From: Campanula takesimana
Lineage: Eukaryota > Streptophyta > Magnoliopsida > Asterales > Campanulaceae
Length of the DNA: 64,000 nt
Assembly (NCBI GenBank): GCA_026119855.1
Contig: JAOWBW010002226.1
Span: 1-64,000, forward strand
Reading direction: 5' to 3'
Shown here: positions 32,132 to 42,475 of the stretch, piece by piece
Layout of the letters: the number at the start of each line of letters is the position of its first letter
How positions within the stretch are numbered: the first letter of the stretch is position 1
Made by a program: the position numbers and the translations under genes
The notes under the pieces: model-generated
Database searches by the model: none
What the model was told of the DNA's origin: nothing
What the model saw: the letters and a program-made list of their open reading frames with translations, nothing else

Positions 32132-32875
32132 TGTTAGAACATGGATTGCATAAAAATGTAATTATTAATTCCGTACATGAATCATAAATATAATGTTAAT
32201 ATAAAGTGTAAAAGATTAATTAATACTCCCTCCGTCCCTCTTTAATCTACAAAATTTGCCATTTTGGTTATCCAACTTTAATCTACAAAGTCCCAAAAAG
32301 GAAATGTTTTAATACTTTTAAAATAATAGGACCCACTTATCATACTCACAACAACTATCCACTTACTATTCTCTACCCCACTTTCTCTCTCCCACTCAAC
32401 TATTTACACTCACAACAAATCAACTTTTTCAGTTTTTCCTTAAATAATGTGCTCAACCCAAAATTTGTAAGTTAAAGAGGGACGGAGAGAGTATGTAGAA
32501 TTCATGAAGTGTAAAATTACCTATTTATGATGGGCAAAATGGTAATCACGCACTACTTATGTGAAACGGCGTAGTCCCTAAATGAATGCCTCTTAGTCTC
32601 ATATATAAAGGGTTTTCCATCAGCCTTAAAGAGACACACAAAACATTCATATTCTCCTACATCATCTTCAATCATTGCTAGAAGAACAAGAGATGACATT
32701 ATCATTTAGAAGAATTTCATTCCCTACATTCTTCTTCTTCTTCTTCTTCTTCTTTCATCTCCTTTCAAGAACATCAAGATGGATTCAACAGGTATACGCT
32801 TCCGCCTCGATTTCTTCTTAAACTTCTTCTAGATTTGAGTGTTTTTGGCATTAGTGGAATTGCAATGTTCCAACA
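32132..32875 (+). repeat. Solo LTR of the Copia family also found at 44205 and 54220
   Basis: It begins TGTTAGAAC, ends TTCCAACA and is flanked by GATTA (32127-32131 and 32876-32880), so it is a complete solo LTR left by LTR-LTR recombination. It shares the order of the 54220-54709 LTR: ATGGGCAAAATGGTAAT, TATATAAAGG, TCATTTAGAAGA, ATCAAGATGGATTCAACAGG and GTTCCAACA. A Stowaway (32226-32491) lies inside. A CTT microsatellite is at about 32729-32753. Confidence 0.88.
32226..32491. mobile_element. Stowaway-type MITE inside the solo LTR
   Basis: The left end is CTCCCTCCGTCCCTCTTTAA and the right end is TTAAAGAGGGACGGAGAGAG, with TA on both sides. It inserted into the LTR and so postdates it. Confidence 0.88.
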
Positions 32876-32880
32876 GATTA

Positions 32881-33871
32881 CATGATTATATATGAATCTT
32901 TTCACTAAATTGTATGAAATGTAAAAATTCTCATATTTTTTAAAAAATAAAATTGGACATTCATTAAAAAAAAAAGAAAAAAGAGAGAGAATAGCAAATT
33001 TGACCACAAGTCCTTGTCATTGATCCGTGATGTTTACTTGTTTGAATTCCACAAGTCATCGTCGTTGGTAGGTGTGGTATTTACTTCTCTGTTGACTAAG
33101 TAGCAATAATTTCTGTTCTGCATTACACATAGCAACTTCCTAAACTAATTCAATGGCTGAAAATTGATCAAAAAGCAAAATTTATTAGGTATCTGTTGAG
33201 GCACTATACATTCGTGGACAAAGGGAGAGCCGTTGTATACACTCAAACTTATTAAGCCATAAAGAAAAAGAATATTCGAGTCTAGGCCTTTATTACTACT
33301 TCTATTTCCGAATAAATGTGGCTCTTTTATTGTACATTTGTACAAAAAAGTTTTGAGCAGTAATTTGAAGTTACTTTAATTATTCTAATAAAATTATAAT
33401 TTTTTTTATGGATACACCTTTATAAATACTATCAATAACAATTTTGAAATTTTCATTAGAATAATTAAATTAATTTAAAATTATTGCTCAAAGTTTTTTC
33501 GTACGACAATTATCTGGGACAAAGGGAGTACGGAGTACTTTTTTTTGTCCAAAAATGATTGGTTTTTTAAGAGAAAAACATCATTTATTTCTGAGATGAC
33601 GGAGTCCATCCCTCCTGATATGATTGTCTGAATTTTCTCTTGATTATTCATTTTGGGCTGGAGGGAGTAGTATTTAGTAAATTTGCTCTACAAAATAGAC
33701 ATTCCTTCCTAAAAAAACTTGGAATTGTTCCCTTCAGGCTTCAAGAAAGAACCTGATCTTCAAGATTCACCCCCTCCAATTAGCTCATCTTTTCATTTCC
33801 TCACACCTAACTGTTCCTTCCTACCATACAGGTAAACTTATTTTCAATTCGCTCACAGGAGAGAAACAAGT
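32881..33871. other. Intergenic region upstream of the membrane-protein pseudogene
   Basis: No gene was seen. Two degenerate MITE-like hairpins end in GGGACAAAGGGAGTA (about 33345-33533) and GGGCTGGAGGGAGTA (about 33540-33669). From 33725 on, the sequence matches the leader of the 24397 gene (AATTAGCTCATCTTTTCATT, CTGTTCCTTCCTACCATACA), marking the start of the duplicated unit. Confidence 0.5.
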
Positions 33872-34133
33872 ATGATGGTACTTGCCAGTAGTCCCAACTT
33901 CGATGAAGTTTATTATGAGAACGAATTGGAGGAAAAGTATAGCGTGCCTATGCCGTGGGTTGGCGTGTATGTAGTTGCAGCGTCTCTAATATGCACCCTT
34001 GCCATGGCAGCTGATGTCTTGCATGGTTTCAGACACAAGAAGCTCTGGTTCCTAACAAATACTTCACTCTCAATGCTGCTTCACTTACCCTAATCGCCAT
34101 TGCTATGAAACTCCCCGTTGATCTCAACAACCC

Positions 34134-34698
34134 TGTTAGAGCAAAGTGATTTTGAAGATGAAGTAGCAGCAGAAGAAGAAAAGAAGAAAAGACGGTGCAG
34201 CTCGAAGAAGATCTGGCCGGGTGCTGTGGAAGATCCGGTCGGACATGATGAGGTCCGGTCGGACCAAGACCAAGACCCGGGCGGACCAGGACTTCCATAG
34301 TGTTCCGGATTCTGACGCTATTCTGGCTGTTTTGGAAAGTATTTCAAGTCGATTAAGGATTTGATTTAAGACTCCTTCTATCTTCCTAATTAGGTCTAAC
34401 AATACTATAAATACTAGCCATAGTTTAGTATTTATTTCATAGCGTAACCAAAGACATAGAGAGAGAGAGAGATCAATAATTCTAGTTCTAGGGACTTGCA
34501 TAGCTAGGAACTTTGTGATCAAAGTTCGTGCAAGTATAGATTAGTGTGATCATCATCTTCTTTGTAATTGTTTCTTCGCCATAATAATATCTGTTTCCCT
34601 TTGCTTGTGGAGGTAGCCAACAGAGTTTGGTGAACCACGTATATTCTGTGTTGATTTGTGTTCGTTATTATTTATCTCTTGGGTCTAATTTCCTAACA
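34134..34698 (+). repeat. 5' LTR of the non-autonomous Copia element
   Basis: 565 bp, TGTTAGAGC...TTCCTAACA, with a TATA box (TATAAATA) at 34406-34413. By eye about 15 differences separate it from the 3' LTR (36397-36961), roughly 97 percent identity. The imperfect palindromic GGTCCGGTCGGACC words at about 34250-34270 differ slightly between the LTRs. Confidence 0.9.
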
Positions 34699-34700
34699 AG

Positions 34701-34713
34701 TGGCACCAGAGCC
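34701..34713 (+). other. Primer binding site
   Basis: TGGCACCAGAGCC lies two bases after the LTR. It is the same Met-tRNA-type variant as in the truncated element at 17963. Confidence 0.75.
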
Positions 34714-34757
34714 TGGTTAGTCAAGGAAGATCAGGGCATTCCGCTGCGTAGAAAGAG

Positions 34758-35943
34758 ATGGATTCTGGGATGGACCAAAAAATCGGCAAGTTTGATGGGA
34801 AGAACAGTTTCAGTTTATGACAGATCAAGATGAGAGCCATGTTGCGAAGACAAAGTTTGTGGGCTCCAGTGGCTACTGCAATCAGGGATCACAAGGATCC
34901 AAAAGGTAAGGCAGATGTCGTTCCCACAGCGGAGGATTTGAAGAAGGCTGCAGACATGGTAGTATTGGATGAGAAGGCTCATTCAATAATTATCATGAGT
35001 CTTGATCTTAGCGGAAGTAGCGGATCAAGAAACAGCGGAAGGCTTGTGGCTGACATTAGAGAAGATGTATTTGACGAAGTCTCTAACCAACAAGCTCTAT
35101 ATGAAGAAGAAGCTATTCACTTTCCATATGTCTGAAGGTACGCCTATCAAGGATCATCTAGATAGATTTTCTGCTTTATTACTCGAATTGCGTAATATAG
35201 AGGTGAAAATTGAGGATGAGGATGCTGCTTTAATTCTTCTGGTGTCTCTACCGTTGTCATATGAATCATATGTTGATTCATGTCTGAACAAAGAGAAAAT
35301 TACTCTGGAGCAAGTAAAGTCTGGTCTGAAGACTAGAGAACTGCGCCGAAAGGCGAGTGGTACTAGCATAGAATCTCAGTCATCAGGTTTGGTTGCGGAA
35401 GGCAGCAGAGGGCATTGTCGAAGGAACGGAGGTTCTAGACGGGGTCCGAGACCTGGAGATATCTGTAGTATTTGCAAGGATAAAGGGCATTGGAAAACCG
35501 ATTGTCATAAGAAGAAGAGAGAGCAGCAGAAATCTGAGTCGACTGCTGCGGCGGCAAGCAGTGACAATCTTGACGAGGATTGTGATTATGCCCTGGTGAC
35601 CGAAGAAGTAGCGTGCAAGGAAGTTGCATGGGTCCTAGATTCGGGAGCGTCTTATCACATGTGTTCGTGCAAGGAGCAATTTGCAACGTACGAGCAGAAA
35701 GATGGAGACCGTATTTATATGGCTAATGGATCGGACTGCGAGGTAGTTGGCATGGGTTTCGTAAGGGTGAAAATTTTGGGTGATAAAACTCTCACATTGA
35801 ACAAGGTAAGACACATTCCACAAGTAGCAAAGAATCTGATATCGCTTAGTCGCTTGGACAAGAAGGGATACAGTTTCAAGAGTGAAGGTGGAGTTCTAGA
35901 TGTCTACAAAGGTTCAGATGTGATTCTGAAGGGAGAAAGATAA
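34758..35943 (+). pseudogene. gag: gag and protease fragment of the non-autonomous Copia element
   Basis: ATG 34758 opens a Gag-like start (MDQKIGKFDGKN), but a TGA at about 34816 stands where Trp is usual. Further on the reading shifts frame near 35000-35020 into the frame open to 35943. That frame has the Gag core (LWLTLEKMYLTKSLTNKLYM; YVDSCLNKEKITLEQVKSGL), a CCHC knuckle (CSICKDKGHWKTDC, about 35464-35505), and a protease start with DSGASYHM (about 35638-35661). It stops after KNLISLSRLDKKGY and about 30 more residues, where pre-integrase would follow. Confidence 0.85.
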
Positions 35944-36130
35944 GGTTCCTTGTTCATCCTCCAAGGTTCTGAGAATGGTGAGGGTGTTGACGAGCAGGTG
36001 GAGCATCGTTTTACTCTAGGTCGGAGTGAACTAGGCAAGCCACGGCTAGAAGATCAACACACACCGGTTCTATCAGTCATGGTTGGCATGATCCAATGTC
36101 GACTGGATGGGCCACAACTGAATGACTGTT

Positions 36131-36290
36131 AGTCGCCCGTTGGGGCGATTCTGAGTGTCCGTAGGATACATTGCATGCAGAAAATCTGATTGTCCAGAGG
36201 ACAAGGTTGTTTGTCTGGTGAGACAAATTCTGAGTGTTTTGAAGATACATGGTGCACAAAATCGAGTGTCTTTGACGAAAGACAGACTGA
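36131..36290 (+). repeat. Two-unit hairpin cassette before the 3' LTR
   Basis: Two units of about 79 bp share linkers (TTCTGAGTGT, ATACAT, AAAATC), while the segments between them differ but stay self-complementary. Unit 1 has TCGCCC-GTTG-GGGCGA (36133-36148), GTGTCC-GTA-GGATAC, TGCATGCA (36172-36179) and TTGTCC-AGA-GGACAA (36190-36204). Unit 2 has TTTGTCT-GGTG-AGACAAA (36210-36227), a GTGTTT/AGATAC stem with G-U pairs, GTGCAC (36252-36257) and TGTCTTT-GACG-AAAGACA (36267-36284). Compensating changes in both arms suggest a maintained structure. The function is unknown. Confidence 0.7.
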
Positions 36291-36396
36291 GGCAAAGGTT
36301 GAAAATCTGGTACGAGGGATGTGGCTCAAGGTGGAGGCTATGTTGGAAGCTCGTGCGTCTGAATTATTAGGGGAGATTCAAAATCAAGGTGGAGAT

Positions 36397-36961
36397 TGTT
36401 AGAGCAAAGTGATTTTGAAGATGAAGTAGCAGCAGAAGAGGAAAAGAAGAAAAGACGGTGCAGCAGGAAGAAGATCCGGCCGGGTGCTGTGGAAGATCCG
36501 ATCGGACATGATGAGGTCCGACCGGACCAAGACCAAGACCCGGGCGGACCAGGACTTCCGCAGTGTTCCCGATTCTGACGCTATTCTGGCTGTTTTGGAA
36601 AGTATTTCAAGTCCATTAAGGATTTGATTTAGGACTCCTTCTATCTTCCTAATTAGGTCTAACAATACTATAAATACTAGCCATAGTTTAGTATTTATTT
36701 CATAGCATAACCAAAGACATAGAGAGAGAGAGAGAGATCAATAATTCTAGTTCTAGGGACTTGCATAGCTAGGAACTTTGTGATTAAAGTTTGTGCAAGC
36801 ATAGATTAGTGTGATCATCATCTTCTTTGTAATTGTTTCTCCGAGATAATAATATATGTTTCCCTTTGCCTGTGGAGGTAGCCAACAGAGTTTGGTGAAC
36901 CACGTATATTCTGTGTTGATTTGTGTTCGTTATTATTTATCTCTTGGGTCTAATTTCCTAA
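36397..36961 (+). repeat. 3' LTR of the non-autonomous Copia element
   Basis: It begins TGTTAGAGC after the purine tract CAAGGTGGAGAT and ends TTCCTAA, missing the expected CA, directly before the duplicated AACCC. The membrane-protein coding sequence resumes at 36967. Confidence 0.9.
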
Positions 36962-38956
36962 AACCCCATGCCACTTGCTGTTGATCAGTTTACAAAGATA
37001 AGTAGCAGTGGTTTCATGTGTATCATGATGGCTAACTTTATGCCTTCTCTCGGGCACATGACTACCCGTGATCTTCTCTTGAACATTATAGCTTTGGGTA
37101 TCCTCGTTATCACAATCGTTGTCAATCTTTCCATTCAACTCTCTACTGGTCTGTTAACTGGTTACCCATCCATCTTTCATGTGATTTTCATGTTTCTCAT
37201 GGTTTATTTGTTGACTCTATTAGCTTCCTCAGCTTTGATGGTTCCCATTTCAAAGAAGATTCTCCAGTATAAATACCAGGAGATGCTCAAAATTGCATTT
37301 ACCGAGGAATCCCAAAGTGCAAGGAGCTTCTGCGCAGTTGACAAACTGATATATTGTGTGGGTAAACATTGGATTATGGCAGAAACAAGTAACCCTCAGT
37401 TCGTATTAGCTTTTTCCCCAACTTGCTCGGCCTCTGGAGCAATCTGTTTCGTAGTTGTGTTATTTTTACTCATCTTAAATTTGCCTTATTCATATAGTAT
37501 CACCAAATATTCTCCTGGTCAAGAAGGTGCATCAGATTACAAATGGTCAGTTTTACCGATCATAGCAGTACAGTTAATGGGGGTTCTAGTGGGTAGTTAA
37601 TGGGGGTTCTAGTGGGTACAATAGCCCCATTCTTCAGATTATTTAGGGCGTTTAGTTTCAAATTGTCCTTGAATCAAAAGGTCTGTCAAACAGAGAAGTA
37701 CTGGACCCAAATGTTGGTAGACTGGAAATCCAGCCGTTTATCTTTACAAATAGGGCGCCGTAAATGCCAAAAAGCCATCCATGAATTTAAGAACTTTTTT
37801 GTGAACTCCATGATACAAATTCAGATTTTTGTAGTGATACTATCGAAAATAACCCTGCTGATCACAATATTCCTGGTTATCATGGTCTATAATTGTTGGT
37901 ACTGCGGTACTTGGTTGGTGAGAAAGTTAATGGCGACCACTTGTGCTTCAAAATGTCACGAGGGATTAGAGTCTATACATCATGATAGTGCAATGACGGA
38001 TCTTAGCCGTTATGTGCTGCAACTGGAAGATGAGGTAGAACTTGCAAACACAACAATAGCCAGAATTTCCAAATCTGTGCATCAGTTGATCAAAGAAGCT
38101 GAAAAGAAACACCCCAGTAGTTTGATGAAGCTACTTGAAAAATCTACTGGATTTGAAGGAGTAGCAAAGTTTCAGAACGACCAAGTTCCCCCTCTCCATT
38201 CATCAAATCATCCAAATAGCTGGAACTTAGTAGTGGCAACGTTAGCAAGCATTGCCATGGCAAGGATGAAAGCTTGTTAAATGGTATAACCGAAGGTCTC
38301 CAATTGGTACGCCTTATTGAGGAAAGTCTAGATCCCATTGATGAAAATTTGGTAAATGTCAGAAAAGCAGCTGGTTATGTGTGGTTACAAGTTGAGATTT
38401 ATTATAGGTGGATGGACGAGGATCTCCAAAACAAGGCTCTTAGAGGAAAGACAGCTATAGAGATTATTACCTCTCTAGGTGATAAAGCACAGAAAATTCT
38501 TATGGAGTGCAAGAATAGCATGTACTTAGGTCCAGCAGATAGCTCTTTCCAAAAGGTTGTAGCGGCTAACTCAATGTATAGGATAAGCCAAAGTATATTA
38601 CTCAATCATGAAGGAAGCGAAGGTCAGACTGACGAGATGTTGTGTGATGAAGTATGTGTAATGATTGCGGATATACTGAGTGCTTGCATATCCAACATTC
38701 CAAGTGTCATAGGTAAGAAGTGTGATGCTAATGCAGTAGGAAAGAGGGGGAGAATGTCAAGAATGCTGCTCGGCTTGTTGGTCAAACAAAAGAGATCATA
38801 AAATTCCTCCAACAGCGTGATCTTCCAGGCCTGGAACCTAATAAATTGGGGTACATTGATGAGTGGCATGTTTTCTTAAATCCTTCGTCCAATAGGGAGA
38901 CAGTTTCTTCAAGCTCTAGCCAGGTACTAACTATTAGTGTCGAGTATGAAGAATGA

Positions 38957-39488
38957 GCTCTTCTCAACCACCTAATTCAATTCTAGCCAGCAGGATGTAT
39001 CGTACCCAAGACCTCTACGACGGAGAGCCTTAAACCTGCTTAAGATGTACTAGACATTTCAGTATCTTCCGTAGCGCAAGCTTATGTTTTATTGTTTTAT
39101 TTGAGTATCTTCCGTCGGTGCAGTTTTGGCAACTCTAGCATTGCTATATCTTCTTTTTGGGTGTGATTTCATGTTTGTGTCAGCTAAGGGGTTTGAGTTC
39201 ACTTGTACTTTTATATGTATCTTTTATTGTTTTTTTTGTACAGGGGATGATATACCACCAGCAATTACTTAGTAAATGAATAATATATTACCTCGAAGGC
39301 TCTTCTCAAAAGCAAAACAAAGTCCAAAATCAGCTGCAAGTATACCAATTGCCCTGTAACATCTCCATTGACACTCAAAGCCTTCCAATGATGTTCTCGA
39401 AAACAAAGAATCTCACCGAATACCAGATCCAGCCATTTCAAATAATTAACAGAACTCTTGTTCATCGTATCCCAATTGCGAATTACTA
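38957..39488. other. Downstream flank of the pseudogene
   Basis: No gene is supported. Part of it (about 39295-39340) resembles 27185-27240 downstream of the intact copy, marking the far side of the tandem duplication. Confidence 0.45.
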
Positions 39489-39734
39489 CCTCTGTCCCTA
39501 AATGATTGTCCAAATTTCATTTTAAGGGACATAACTTTTTGTAAAATTTTGTGGCAAAATTCATATATAATCTTGTAATACTCTTTACAAACATTTAGTT
39601 TTTGCAAGTATAAAGGGACCGGTGAAAAAAAAAATTCGAAAAAAAACATTTAGGGACAAAGTTATGATCGAAATAGACACTCATTTTGGGACAAAAATTT
39701 CTTGAAAATGGACACTCATTAGGGACAGAAGGCG
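39489..39734. mobile_element. Stowaway-like MITE
   Basis: The left end CCTCTGTCCCTAAATGATTG and the right end CACTCATTAGGGACAGAAGG are inverted repeats beside TA. The same family begins at 63841 (CCCTCTGTCCCTAAATGAGT), running off the end of the window. Confidence 0.7.
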
Positions 39735-40079
39735 TACTTCCGGTATTATATATCCCATGTGCACCTCGCAGGCATGTTAAAACCAGTTCTACGGGTTTGA
39801 CAACTGCTAACCTTGCAAATACTACATGCTAGCTTAAATGGAAAGAATAGGCCAACAATGAAAGATGTTAGCGGTGGAGTTGGAAAGCAATACAATTTTT
39901 CATGCAAATCGTACCGTTGACCCAATATTGTCAAGAAAATGGCAGATACTCCTGGAGCAGAGACACTAAATCTATAAATATAAAAGTCGACGCAGAAGCC
40001 TATAAAGCCGCCACGTGGACAAGCATTGATTTACATGAAGCCACATCTCCACCTCTCAAATTGATAATTGACTTTTGAA

Positions 40080-40420
40080 ATTCTTATTATTAGTTAATAC
40101 TATTAGTTAATAATAATAGTTATTATATAGGTTAACTATTACTATTAATAGTATTAATTGCTTATATAAGTTAAATATTATTAGTTAAAAATAATAGTTA
40201 CTATATTTGTTAACTATTACTATTAATAGTATTAGTTAACCATAATAGTTACTATATAAGTTAACCATTACTATTAATAGTATTGGTTAACTATAATAGT
40301 TATTATATAGGCTAACTATTACTATTAATAGTATTAGTTAACAATAATAATTATTATATATGTTAACTTTTACTATTAATATTATTAGTTAATTATAATA
40401 TTATTTACATTAATTATTAC
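40080..40420. repeat. AT-rich palindromic repeat array, forward orientation
   Basis: Repeats of about 50 bp built on TTAACTATTACTATTAATAG followed by TATTAGTTAAC and CATAATAGTTACTATATAAG variants. Each core is itself an imperfect palindrome centred on TTAATA. Confidence 0.85.
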
Positions 40421-41264
40421 TCCCTTCGTCTCAGTTTAAGGTTCTTAGTTTCCTTTTTTGTCTGTCCCAGTTTAAAGTTTCTTAGTTGCTTTATTCCATA
40501 AATAGAAAAATATGAATAGTGCCTTGGAAAATCTTGCCCTCAGTTTGAATTTCAGTATAAAAAATTGGGGTTGACTTACAAGCCAATAACGTTGAAGTAT
40601 GAGGAGAGCGAACAATCAAAAATCTTTTCGATAAAGTTTAAGCCGTTTATCAAAAATTAATGAGACCATTCATTTATGTGTAGAGATTAGTTAATATACC
40701 ATATTTGGTTTATTTTTAGATGAACGTAAACTTTAATGGTTCATTCATTGAAGATATTGTTATACATTCGATGTAAATTTCATGATCTTTAACATGTTCT
40801 CAACCTTTGAAATTCTATTACCTATAATTGTAACTGAAGTGGTAATTGCTTAAGTCATAACAGTTTGATTTTGTTAATGTAGTGTTATGGATTATCAATA
40901 TGACTATTGAAAACCTTCAAAATTTAATATTATATTAAAATTAATTATTAATGAATACCTGATTACTCACAATAAATTTAGTATTAACTTTTGACATTTC
41001 AATTTTCTATTCTAGATTATATATATGAGTATTGCATCTATAGAAGATGACTATAAGTAGAATTAGTCATTTTTTAGTATTTTAAAATAATAAATTAAAG
41101 ATAATAGTATCCTATATAGTTACTAATAAAATTAGCAAATAAAATTAGCTAATACTATTAGCTAAGAATGAGAAAAATAAATAGTCTCTTAGTTGTAGGG
41201 GCAATGCTGACATCGCTTCATGAGACGTAATATTTGGTTAATTAATATTATAAATAATAATAGT
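40421..41264. other. Spacer between inverted arrays
   Basis: No gene. It begins with a Stowaway-like fragment (TACTCCCTTCGTCTCAG, then CTGTCCCAGTTTAAAG at about 40465), followed by unique AT-rich sequence. It is flanked by arrays in opposite orientation, so a transcript could form a long hairpin with this as loop. Confidence 0.5.
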
Positions 41265-41690
41265 TAATATATATAATAAGTATTATAATTAACTAATAAT
41301 ATTAATAATAAAAGTTAACTTATATAGTAACTATTATGGTTAACTATTGTTATTCATAGTATTAGTTAACTTATATATATAGTAACTATAATAGTTAACT
41401 ATTACTATTAATGGTAATAGTTAACTTTTATAGTAACTATCATTGTTAACTAATACTACTAATAATAATAGTTAACTTATATAGTAACTATTATGGTTAA
41501 CAAATATTATTAATAGTAATTAACTTATACTATAGTAACTATTATGGTAAACTAATAATATTAATAGTAATAGTTAACTTAAATAGTAACTATTATGGTT
41601 AACCAATACTATTAATAGTAATAGTTAACTTATTCAGTAACTATTATGGTTAACTAATACTATTAATAGTAATAATTAACTTATTTAGTG
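41265..41690. repeat. AT-rich palindromic repeat array, reverse orientation
   Basis: The same unit as at 40080-40420 but as its complement (ACTAATACTATTAATAGTAA, TAGTTAACTTATATAGTAAC). Together with the first array it makes a large inverted repeat. Confidence 0.8.
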
Positions 41691-41779
41691 AGGGCTATAA
41701 AGATGCCACGTGGACAAGGAATGATTCACATGAAGCCACATCCCCACTTCTCAAATTAATATTTGACTTTTGGAATTCT

Positions 41780-42475
41780 TATTATTAGCTAATACTATTA
41801 GTTAATAATAATAGTTATTATATAGGTTAACTATTACTATTAATAGTATTAGTTAACTTATATAAGTTAAATATTATTAGTTAACAATAATAGTTACTAT
41901 ATTTGTTAACTATTACTATTAATAGTATTAGTTAACCATAATAGTTACTATATAAGTTAACTATTACTATTAATAGTATTAGTTAACCATAATAGTTAAC
42001 TTATATAAGTTAAATATTATTAGTTAACAATAATAGTTACTATATTTGTTAACTATTACTATTAATAGTATTAGTTAACCATAATAGTTACTATATAAGT
42101 TAACTATTACTATTAATAGTATTAGTTAACCATAATAGTTAACATATATAAGTTAAATATTATTAGTTAACAATAATAGTTACTATGTTTGTTAACTATT
42201 ACTATTAATAGTATTAGTTAACCATAATAGTTACTATATAAGTAAGCCATTACTATTAATAGTATTGGTTAACTATAATAGTTATTATATAGGTTAACTA
42301 CTATTAATAGTATTAGTTAACCATAATAGTTACTATATAAGTTAACTATTACTATTAATAGTATTAGTTAACCATAATAGTTAACATATATAAGTTAAAT
42401 ATTATTAGTTAACAATAATAGTTACTATGTTTGTTAACTATTACTATTAATAGTATTAGTTAACCATAATAGTTA
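41780..42475. repeat. AT-rich palindromic repeat array, second forward block
   Basis: About ten or more units in forward orientation with a higher-order pattern: the segment AACTTATATAAGTTAAATATTATTAGTTAACAATA recurs at about 41853, 41998, 42142 and 42385. It is preceded by a second copy of the GCCACGTGGACAAG left-end block at 41708. Confidence 0.85.

Larger units (their letters stand above)
34134..36961 (+). mobile_element. Non-autonomous Ty1/Copia element (gag and protease only) inside the paralog
   Basis: Two LTRs, both beginning TGTTAGAGC, flank 1.7 kb. The duplication AACCC is at 34129-34133 and 36962-36966, and the 3' LTR has lost its final CA. The interior has PBS, a broken gag and the protease start, then about 450 bp that match no pol domain but contain a series of short hairpins. 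Integrase, RT and RNase H are absent, so it must have moved with enzymes from another element. Confidence 0.9.
33872..38956 (+). pseudogene. Membrane-protein paralog, interrupted by a retrotransposon and several frameshifts
   Basis: A diverged copy of the 24397-26460 gene. Lesions visible by comparison are: a one-base deletion near 34050 (LWFLTNT instead of LWFPCKYF); a Copia insertion at 34134-36961 in the codons for LNNP; a 23-bp tandem duplication at 37576-37621 causing a frameshift; a 15-base in-frame deletion near 37677; a deletion of about 20 bases near 38262; and one further base missing near 38748. The tail beyond 38750 reads to a TGA at 38954 and has CGG where the other copy has its nonsense codon. 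Membrane segments are otherwise well conserved, so inactivation is not old. It is useful as the reference for the original C-terminus. Confidence 0.88.

Noticed and set aside
40080..42475. Regularly spaced AT-rich repeats as a possible CRISPR array
   Set aside because: The spacers are themselves parts of the repeat, units vary in length and orientation, and the setting is a plant genome with Helitron ends.
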